This document shows positions 58,559 through 64,000 of a stretch of DNA of 64,000 nucleotides, piece after piece (positions within the stretch are counted from its first letter, which is position 1; each line of letters opens with the position of its first letter). Source of the stretch: DASVAL01 sp035649575 (GTDB taxonomy: Bacteria > Planctomycetota > UBA1135 > UBA2386); the NCBI GenBank assembly GCA_035649575.1, contig DASRJH010000199.1, forward strand, positions 1-64,000. Reading direction: 5' to 3'. A model generated the notes under the pieces. The model had not been told where the DNA came from. It saw only the letters and a program-made list of their open reading frames with translations, and made no database searches. The position numbers and the translations under genes were made by a program.

Positions 58559-59208
58559 TGGCTTCCGTCAACATTTGCGCGGCCGGTTGGACCGTGGCGC
58601 TCGCGGCTTTCGCCGCGATCGCCGCGTGGCCGCCGCTGGCCGGCGCGTTGCAGTTCGAGCACTCGGCGCTGCCCTCGGAGCCGTGGCGCCTGTTGACCTG
58701 CCACTGGGCGCACTGGCACCTGGACCACCTGTGCTGGAATCTCGCGGTGTTCATGGTACTCGGCGCGGTGATGGAGATCCGCAGTCGCGCGCGCTTTCTC
58801 GCTTGCGTCGTCAGCAGCGCGCTCGTGATCTCCGCCACGCTCATCGTGGCGCGGCCTGAGCTCGTGCTCTTCCGTGGCCTCAGCGGCATCGACTCGGCGC
58901 TGTTCGCCGCGGTGGTCGTGGTGTTGTTGCGCGACGCAGTCGCGGCGCGGCAATGGCAGACTACCTCCTGGCTCGCGCTCGCGGTCACGGCATTGTTGGC
59001 CAAGATCGCGTTCGAGTCGGTGACCGGCCGGTGTCTGTTCGTCGACACCACGACGTTCACGCCGATCCCGCTGGTCCACACGGCCGGTGCCATCGTCGGC
59101 GTGATCGTGGCCCTGGTGCCCACCACGGGGCATGCGGCTGCGCCGGCGCTCGAGCGAGAACGCGAAGAGCTCGACCCGGCCACGCCGGCCAGCGGCCGGG
59201 CGTCCTGA
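58558..59208 (+). CDS. Rhombosortase-like rhomboid peptidase
   Basis: A 216-residue intramembrane serine protease of the rhomboid family. Six hydrophobic stretches are visible. The WRLLTCHWAHWHLDHLCWN block at residues 43-61 matches rhombosortases (W.L.TghflH....H...N), the catalytic serine is probably Ser109 in FRGLSGIDSALFA (GxSG), and the catalytic histidine His175 in PLVHTAGAIVG. ATG 58558 overlaps the phosphoesterase stop (TGATG). Rhombosortases are known to cleave GlyGly-CTERM tails; this gene is next to exactly such a protein. The C-terminal 20 residues are acidic and soluble. Confidence 0.87.
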   Translation: MASVNICAAGWTVALAAFAAIAAWPPLAGALQFEHSALPSEPWRLLTCHWAHWHLDHLCWNLAVFMVLGAVMEIRSRARFLACVVSSALVISATLIVARPELVLFRGLSGIDSALFAAVVVVLLRDAVAARQWQTTSWLALAVTALLAKIAFESVTGRCLFVDTTTFTPIPLVHTAGAIVGVIVALVPTTGHAAAPALEREREELDPATPASGRAS

Positions 59209-59338
59209 CGCCTGGCCAGCAACGAGCCACGTTGGTCGGAATCCTCCGGTAGCGACGCGACATCCCGCGGCGCGGATAGGCTACGGACGAATACTCGACC
59301 GCGCCGGCCGTTTGCGGCCGTCTCCCCAGGGCCTGCCA

Positions 59339-61141
59339 ATGAAACCCACATTGTCCCGTTTCGTTCTCTGCCTGACCCTTTGTTCGCTCGGAGTCGCCCA
59401 GGCCCCGCACGTGGCTCCGCCAGCCACCGACGACGTGCTGCCGGCCTCGACCTACGCCTCGGTGCAGTTCGGCGGCTTGTCGGCCTGCCGGCGTTCGGCG
59501 ACGGCGATGCCGCTCGCGGTCCTGGTCGACAACTTCCTGAAACGGGTGCCTGCAGAGACCCGCGCCACACGCGTCGACCAATCGCTCGACCACGCAGCAC
59601 AACACCTGCAACACCACCTGCAGCAGGTGGGGCTCAGCGCCGCCGATCTGAGGGCCGTGCTCGGGCAGCCGATGACCGTCGCGATCGGACGCCTTTCGAT
59701 CGAAGGCATGGGACCCTCGGTCGCGCTGGTCATCGAAGAAGGCGAGAGTGCGGCAGCGATCGGCCGCTGCACGGCGGCGATCGAGAACCTCGCGCGACAG
59801 TTCGGCGCCGGGATCGTGTTCGACGACGTGAAGATCGGTGATCTGACCGTGCGCCACGCCACGATGCCGGATGGACCACCGGTGTTCCTTGGTTCGGTCG
59901 GCGGCTACTTCGTGCTGACCAACAGCCGTGGTCAACTGCGCGAGATCGCGGACGTCGTGCGCGGAGTCCAGCCGGGGCTGGCGCGTACCACGCGGCTCGC
60001 CGACTTGCGGCGTCGCCTGCCGCAGCCTGCGCTCGCTTCCGTGTTCGTCAACACCGCGAGCGTTGCTTCGATGCTCGATGCCCACCTGCCCTACGAGGCC
60101 GCTGCGTTCGGTGCCGCGCTCGGTCTCGGCCAGTGCGATGCGCTCTACGCGGGCACGACGGCTTCGGCGCGGGGTGGCAGCGACGTGGTCCACTTCGGGC
60201 TCGGTGGCAGCGAACGCGGCCTCATGAAGGCGCTCGTCGCACAACCCGCCGATCTCGGTTTCGCGAGGCTGTGTTCCCAGAACACGGTCGTGTTCGCCGC
60301 GGGCAGCTTCGATGCACAAGCGGTCCTCGACGCTTTTTCGCATTTCGTCGAGCTGCTGCCCGCACCTGCTCGTGAGCAGGCCGACGTGAACCTGCGCAGG
60401 GGCCTCGACCGCGGTCTTCGCAGGTTCGGCACGACACGCGAAGCGGTCGCCGGCCTCGTGCACGCGTTCGGCAACCAGGTCGGATTCGCGCTGAGTCTCG
60501 AAAAGGGCGCGGTGCCGAAGCCCGAGGTGCTGGTGCACGTCGCGGTGCGCGATGCAACCGTCGTGGCGCCGGTGCTGCAGCAACTCGAGGCGATGGTCGC
60601 CGAGCGAGGCCATGTCGAATGGAAGACGCGCAAGGTCGGCGAGCACGAAATCCGGTTCTGCAACGTCGACGCCGACGAGATCCAGCTGAAACTGTCGCCG
60701 TGCTACGTGCTCACGGAGAAGGCTCTGCTGCTCGGTTCCGACGCCGCGGCGCTCGTGCGCGCGCTGCGCCAGGGTGACCAGCCCGAAGAGAGCTTTGCTG
60801 CCCAGCCGGACTTCAAGGCGCTGCAGGCCACAGCGGCCGGCGGCAGCGGCGTGCTGCACCTGCGTCTGTTCCGCGGCGTCGAGATCGGGTGGCGCACGGT
60901 CGAGACGATGGTGTATCCGCAGCTCGACGCGCACCAGCAGGAGGTCGGCTTCTCGAGCGAGGCGCTGCCCGACGCGGAGTCGATGGCCAAGGCACTCGGC
61001 ACGAGCACGTTCGTCTACAACGTCGACGACGACGGCATCACGTGGAAGAGCCACGGCACGCTGGCATTCGGCTCGCTGCTCGCGGGGTTCGGTGCACTGG
61101 CCGACGACCTGTTGAGCCGCGCGAGCGGCAAAGTGTACTGA
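59339..61141 (+). CDS. Large secreted protein of unknown function (DUF3352-like)
   Basis: A 600-residue exported protein. The signal peptide is residues 1-20 (TLSRFVLCLTLCSLGVAQA). The following region has repeated beta-alpha character with QPMTVAIGRLSIEGMGPSVA, LGSVGGYFVLTNSRGQLREI and CYVLTEKALLLGSDAAALVR. That pattern of pseudo-repeats (domain with F.LT...G.L...) resembles DUF3352-type proteins I recall from planctomycetes; confidence in that family is low. No catalytic motif is visible. ATG 59339 is the only start with a signal peptide. The repeat element at 61138 begins on its stop codon. Confidence 0.6.
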   Translation: MKPTLSRFVLCLTLCSLGVAQAPHVAPPATDDVLPASTYASVQFGGLSACRRSATAMPLAVLVDNFLKRVPAETRATRVDQSLDHAAQHLQHHLQQVGLSAADLRAVLGQPMTVAIGRLSIEGMGPSVALVIEEGESAAAIGRCTAAIENLARQFGAGIVFDDVKIGDLTVRHATMPDGPPVFLGSVGGYFVLTNSRGQLREIADVVRGVQPGLARTTRLADLRRRLPQPALASVFVNTASVASMLDAHLPYEAAAFGAALGLGQCDALYAGTTASARGGSDVVHFGLGGSERGLMKALVAQPADLGFARLCSQNTVVFAAGSFDAQAVLDAFSHFVELLPAPAREQADVNLRRGLDRGLRRFGTTREAVAGLVHAFGNQVGFALSLEKGAVPKPEVLVHVAVRDATVVAPVLQQLEAMVAERGHVEWKTRKVGEHEIRFCNVDADEIQLKLSPCYVLTEKALLLGSDAAALVRALRQGDQPEESFAAQPDFKALQATAAGGSGVLHLRLFRGVEIGWRTVETMVYPQLDAHQQEVGFSSEALPDAESMAKALGTSTFVYNVDDDGITWKSHGTLAFGSLLAGFGALADDLLSRASGKVY

Positions 61142-61270
61142 GCCAACCCGCCCGAGAGGCGGCTTGGCTCAGGATCTCTGGGAACCGTCGCAACGCGGGA
61201 ATCAGCAAGGGCGAAAAAGACAGCCAGCCCGCTGCGACGGTTCATTGGGGCCAACCCGCCCGAGAGGCGT
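61138..61270 (+). repeat. Palindromic dispersed element, copy 2
   Basis: It fills the space between two convergent stop codons. The first hairpin (61138-61152 with 61158-61172, loop CGAGA, one mismatch) includes the TGA of the upstream gene. Shared blocks follow in the same order as in copy 1: CAAGGGCGAAA (61206), CAGCCAGCCC (61221), CTGCGACGGTTC (61232) and CCAACCCGCC-GAGAGGCG (61250-61269), which ends next to the stop of the minus-strand methyltransferase. Internal arms GAACCGTCGCAACGCGGG (61182) and CCCGCTGCGACGGTTC (61228) form another long inverted repeat. Offsets of the first two blocks from the start differ by only 3 bp between copies. Confidence 0.7.
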
Positions 61271-62284
61271 TCAAGCCCTGGCCAGCACGGCCTTGAGCGG
61301 CGGGTTGCCGTCGAACGACGGGAAGTCCGCGTCGAGCGCGATCGACTCGAGCGATGACAGCGGCCGTCCGGCCTTCGCGGCGCATCGCCGCAGATCCTCG
61401 TGCCACGTCGCCTCGGTTACCTCGGGCACGTGGTTCGTGGCGATCAGTGCCCCACCCTCGGCGAGCGCGAGCACACACGGCTTCCACAGCGACTGGTAGT
61501 CGTGCACGACGTCGACCGTGCCGAACGGCCCCTTCGCGAAGCGAGGCGGGTCGAGCACGACGAGGTCGAACCGCTGCACGTCGACGCGCGGGAACGGTAC
61601 GTTTCGTCCGGGCCGTTGCACGGGCAGTCCGGCGAGCTGGCGCAGCACGGGGATGCAGTCCGAGCGCAGCACGTGAAAGCGCTGGCCAGTGATTCCGTTC
61701 TGCCGTGCGTTGCGCACGCCGACGTCGAGCGCGGTCTGCGAGAAGTCGACGTTGAGTACGCTGCGCGCGCCGGCGGCGGCGGCTGCGACGCCGATGCTGC
61801 AGGTGTAGGCGAAGAGGTTCAGCACCGACCTGCCCGCAGCGAGGCTGCGCACGACGCTGCGGCCCGCACGCAGGTCGAGGAACAACCACGGATCCAGGCC
61901 GCGATGCCGCGCGCGCACGAGGAACCGCGTGCCCTCTTCGCGGCACTCGTGCTCGACGAGCGCAGCTGGCACGGGCTCGTGTGCGACGAAACCCGGCAGC
62001 GGCGTCCTGCCGCGGTGATTGCAGACGATCGCGAGATCGAGGCCGAGGGCACGGAAGACGACCGCGCGCAGCTTCTCGACGACCTGCGCGGCCAGGGCGG
62101 CGCGGAACGTCTGCAACAACAGCAGTGGTCCATAGCGATCGAGAGTCACGCCGGGTGCGTCCTCGGCGATGCCGTGGAACAACCGGTAGCAGTCGGTCTG
62201 CGCCGCATGCAGCCGCTGGAGCAGGGAAGCTCGCCGTTCGATGGCTTGTTCGAGGCTCGTCGCGAGGTGCTCTGGCTCGATCAC
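61271..62284 (-). CDS. RlmI/RlmK-like class I rRNA methyltransferase (GTG start)
   Basis: A 337-residue SAM-dependent methyltransferase related to the 23S rRNA m5C enzymes RlmI and RlmK. HAAQTDCYRLFHGIAEDAPG then VTLDRYG is the N-terminal family block. The SAM motif is SVLNLFAYTCSIGVAAAAAG, followed by NVDFSQTALDVGVRNARQNG and the catalytic-site LDPPRFAKG. The N-terminal PUA domain of RlmI is absent. GTG 62284 overlaps the stop of the upstream gene by 4 bases (GTGA) and is preferred; ATG 62323 in frame would overlap that gene by 43 bp. The nucleotide it methylates is not known. Confidence 0.78.
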   Translation of the reverse strand: MIEPEHLATSLEQAIERRASLLQRLHAAQTDCYRLFHGIAEDAPGVTLDRYGPLLLLQTFRAALAAQVVEKLRAVVFRALGLDLAIVCNHRGRTPLPGFVAHEPVPAALVEHECREEGTRFLVRARHRGLDPWLFLDLRAGRSVVRSLAAGRSVLNLFAYTCSIGVAAAAAGARSVLNVDFSQTALDVGVRNARQNGITGQRFHVLRSDCIPVLRQLAGLPVQRPGRNVPFPRVDVQRFDLVVLDPPRFAKGPFGTVDVVHDYQSLWKPCVLALAEGGALIATNHVPEVTEATWHEDLRRCAAKAGRPLSSLESIALDADFPSFDGNPPLKAVLARA

Positions 62285-62592
62285 GAGGGCGGCGGGTTGT
62301 TCGGTTGTTCGATGATCTCGCACACGCCGTGGCGGTCAGTGCGGATCCTGCCCTTCTTCTCGAGCTCCTGCCACACCTCGGCGGGGTATTGCTCCGGCGG
62401 CTTGACGCCGACGACTCCCGAATGACCACCCTTGCTCATGGGGTCGTGCCCGAGCCTCGACTCGTCGTCGAGCCGAGTCAACTTGATGCGCTTCTTGAGC
62501 GCCTTCATCGCGCGATGCAGCGTCTCCTTCGTGAACGTGCCGTCCGGGTTGCGTTCGACGATGTTCTTCGGTTCAGAGTTGCGTTGTTCCAT
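62281..62592 (-). CDS. Small conserved protein of unknown function (planctomycete type)
   Basis: A 103-residue basic protein with the stretch HRAMKALKKRIKLTRLDDES, RLGHDPMSKGGHSGVVGVKP, PPEQYPAEVWQELEKKGRI. I recall similar hypothetical proteins (LK..KKRLKLTRLDDES.LG..P.S.G..S.IV.I.PP..FP..VW.EL...GKL) in planctomycete genomes; the function is unknown. The C-terminal half may be a small winged-helix. It overlaps the downstream methyltransferase start (GTGA), so the two are one transcript. It is divergent from the gene at 62669 with 76 bp between starts. Confidence 0.65.
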   Translation of the reverse strand: MEQRNSEPKNIVERNPDGTFTKETLHRAMKALKKRIKLTRLDDESRLGHDPMSKGGHSGVVGVKPPEQYPAEVWQELEKKGRIRTDRHGVCEIIEQPNNPPPS

Positions 62593-62668
62593 GCCGGCAT
62601 CATCGCGCTTGCGTCCCGCGCGTCCATTCCCCTTGCGGTGGCCCTTGCCGTTGCGTAAGCGAACGGGA

Positions 62669-62926
62669 ATGGTCTCTGGCAAGGATGTCGCCAAGGAAGT
62701 CGAACGGGTGCGTAAGGCGCTGCGCGCGAAGCTGGGTTCGGGCGCGGACGTCGTGGTCGGGCAAGCAGAGCTGCGGCTGCTGCTCGACGAGGTCGGCCGG
62801 CTCATGCAGAGCAACGACCGGCTGCGGCGGCAGAACCGCCGCGTGCGGTTGAAGCTGCAACGGGTCGGGATCGCCGAGGACGCTGCAAGAACGCAGGGTG
62901 GCGACGACGACCCGGGCGAGGTGTGA
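62669..62926 (+). CDS. Small coiled-coil protein of unknown function
   Basis: An 85-residue charged protein (SGKDVAKEVERVRKALRAKL, then VGRLMQSNDRLRRQNRRVRL) predicted to be helical, probably coiled coil at residues 38-66, with an acidic tail (GGDDDPGEV). ATG 62669 follows GCGAACGGGA; the frame is open upstream without coding character. The stop is 2 bp before ATG 62929 of the next gene (or overlaps GTG 62923), so both are probably one operon. I do not recognise a family. Confidence 0.55.
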   Translation: MVSGKDVAKEVERVRKALRAKLGSGADVVVGQAELRLLLDEVGRLMQSNDRLRRQNRRVRLKLQRVGIAEDAARTQGGDDDPGEV

Positions 62927-62928
62927 CG

Positions 62929-63711
62929 ATGGTCCGAATCCTGCTCGTGCACTGGAACGCCGGCGAGGCGGCCGAACGCGCCGGGCGCCTGCAACAGCTC
63001 GGTTACGGGGTCGACACGCACTGGCAACACGACGCGGGCGGCGAGCTCACGCGTTCGCTCGCGAAGACGCCACCGGAAGCGATCGTCATCGACCTCGGCC
63101 GACTGCCTTCGCACGGACGGGCGATCGCGACGTGGCTGCGCGAACGCAAAGCACTGCGGCTCGTGCCGATCGTCTTCGTGCCCGGCGACGCGGAGAAGAC
63201 GGCGCGCGTGCGTGCGGCGTTCCCGGACGCCACCTACGCGTCGTGGCCGCGGCTTGCGAAGGCGCTGCCGAAGGCGATCGCTTCGCCACCGCGCGATCCC
63301 GTCGTTCCCAAAGCACCCGACTACTCGGGCACACCGCTGCCGAAGAAGCTCGGTCTGAAGCCCGGCGGCCGGCTCGGGCTCGTGCGCGCTCCGAAGGACT
63401 TCGCCGGCACGCTCGGCGATCTTCCCGCCGGTGCCTGCACGACGAAGAGTCTCGTCGGCGAGCTCGAGGTCGTCGTTGTGTTCTGCCGTGCGCTTGCCGA
63501 ATTGCGCGCGGACTGGGGCCGTGCGGCGGATTGCCTTGCCCCGCGCGGCAGCCTCTGGGTCGCCTGGCCGAAGCGCGCGTCGGGGCAGACCACGGATCTC
63601 ACGGATGCCGTCGTGCGCGCATTCGGCCTCGACCAAGGGCTGGTCGACACGAAAGTCTGCGCGATCGATGCCGTCTGGTCGGGCTTGCGGTTCTCGCGGC
63701 GCCGGGCCTGA
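62929..63711 (+). CDS. Receiver-like domain fused to DUF3052
   Basis: A 260-residue two-domain protein. Residues about 1-110 resemble a CheY-type receiver (VRILLVHWNAGEAAERAGRL, AIVIDLGRLPSHGRAIATWL, VPIVFVPGDAEKT), but the acidic pocket at the N-terminus is missing (HWNAGEA instead of DDE/EDD), although the Asp in VIDLGRLPSHG is in the phospho-acceptor position. Residues about 130-260 are DUF3052: DYSGTPLPKKLGLKPGGRLG and LWVAWPKRASGQTTDLTDAV, then GLVDTKVCAIDAVWSGLRF. ATG 62929 has GAGG 7 bp upstream and fits the domain start; GTG 62923 is the alternative. Probably a degenerate, phosphorylation-independent receiver; role unknown. Confidence 0.75.
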   Translation: MVRILLVHWNAGEAAERAGRLQQLGYGVDTHWQHDAGGELTRSLAKTPPEAIVIDLGRLPSHGRAIATWLRERKALRLVPIVFVPGDAEKTARVRAAFPDATYASWPRLAKALPKAIASPPRDPVVPKAPDYSGTPLPKKLGLKPGGRLGLVRAPKDFAGTLGDLPAGACTTKSLVGELEVVVVFCRALAELRADWGRAADCLAPRGSLWVAWPKRASGQTTDLTDAVVRAFGLDQGLVDTKVCAIDAVWSGLRFSRRRA

Positions 63712-63775
63712 CACGGGCGTTTGCGGGCTGCGCTGCCTTTCCGTATCCTGGGATCTCCGAAGTCCTGGAGGTTCC

Positions 63776-64000
63776 GTGGTTCCTGCCGAGAAGCTCGTTG
63801 CCCAGTTTCGCAAGTGTCTGTCGATTCACTGCCTCGTGAGTCTCTGCCTCGTCCTCTTCGGGGGGACCGCAGCGCGCGCGCAGGTGGAGTGGAAGTGGTT
63901 CCACCCCGAGAAGTTCGAGCGCGCCACCAAGACCGACGACAAGGGCATGGAGCAGTGGGCCGAGCACGCGAAAGTCGAATGTGCGACCTGCTCCGGTACG
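63776..64000 (+). CDS. Start of a secreted protein, cut by the window end
   Basis: The frame from GTG 63776 runs open to the last base. A ribosome-binding site, CTGGAGGTTCC, lies 4 bp upstream. The first about 35 residues are a signal peptide (CLSIHCLVSLCLVLFGGTAA then RAQ). The mature part begins VEWKWFHPEKFERATKTDDK and has a CxxC (ECATCSGT) at the end, perhaps a haem or disulfide site. Too little is present to name a family. Confidence 0.6.
   Translation, partial: MVPAEKLVAQFRKCLSIHCLVSLCLVLFGGTAARAQVEWKWFHPEKFERATKTDDKGMEQWAEHAKVECATCSGT

Overview
The window is a GC-rich bacterial chromosome segment with dense coding and many GTG/TTG starts and 1-4 nt stop/start overlaps. The gene content points to Planctomycetota. 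Supporting signs are a spc/alpha ribosomal operon without rpmD (L30), an ECF sigma factor fused to a membrane segment and carboxypeptidase-regulatory-like domains, a rhombosortase/GlyGly-CTERM pair, many large secreted proteins with repeat or propeller architecture, and a small protein that I recall mainly from planctomycetes. The phylum call is inference; no rRNA gene is present.

Layout. 1-10.3 kb (+): the back part of the S10/spc/alpha operons, L29-S17-L14-L24-L5-S14-S8-L6-L18-S5-L15-SecY-Adk-IF1-L36-S13-S11-S4-RpoA-L17. A long hairpin shared with the convergent dnaE closes it. 10.3-20.7 kb: dnaE, a serine-palmitoyltransferase-like PLP enzyme divergent from an NAD-dependent epimerase, an N-acetylornithine-carbamoyltransferase-type argF', tadA, and a MacA/MacB-permease-like efflux pair without its ATPase. 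20.7-31.2 kb: tRNA-Ser(CGA), a decayed formylglycine-generating-enzyme-like fragment, two secreted repeat proteins, a methyltransferase, the ECF fusion, and a LemA/DUF3137-like pair. 31.2-41.1 kb: a HEAT-like repeat protein, a two-component system, an MntA/HepT toxin-antitoxin module, a prolyl oligopeptidase and alanine racemase.

41.1-54.6 kb is a nucleic-acid housekeeping block: SRP RNA and tRNA-Ser(GGA) on the minus strand, an Rpn/PD-(D/E)XK transposase-like gene, dnaX, a secreted propeller/di-haem cytochrome protein that splits dnaX from ebfC-recR, then hrpB, rpoN, a membrane-anchored Ala/Pro-rich protein, and truA. 54.9-59.2 kb is a likely secretion operon: a carboxypeptidase-regulatory-like membrane protein, a TPR protein, a purple-acid-phosphatase-like phosphoesterase with PKD domain and GlyGly-CTERM tail, and its rhombosortase. 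59.3-64 kb holds a large secreted protein of unknown function, an RlmI-like methyltransferase, small unknowns, a receiver-like/DUF3052 fusion, and the start of a secreted protein cut by the window end.

The most interesting items are: (1) the rhombosortase with its putative substrate in overlapping genes; (2) a C-terminal domain that appears shared by three otherwise unrelated secreted proteins; (3) a two-copy palindromic element whose first hairpin starts exactly on the stop codon of the upstream gene in both copies; (4) the ECF sigma-membrane-carboxypeptidase-like fusion; (5) the receiver-DUF3052 fusion; (6) a histidine kinase whose N-terminal membrane helix lies upstream of any ATG/GTG/TTG codon. 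No CRISPR array, prophage or complete insertion sequence was seen.
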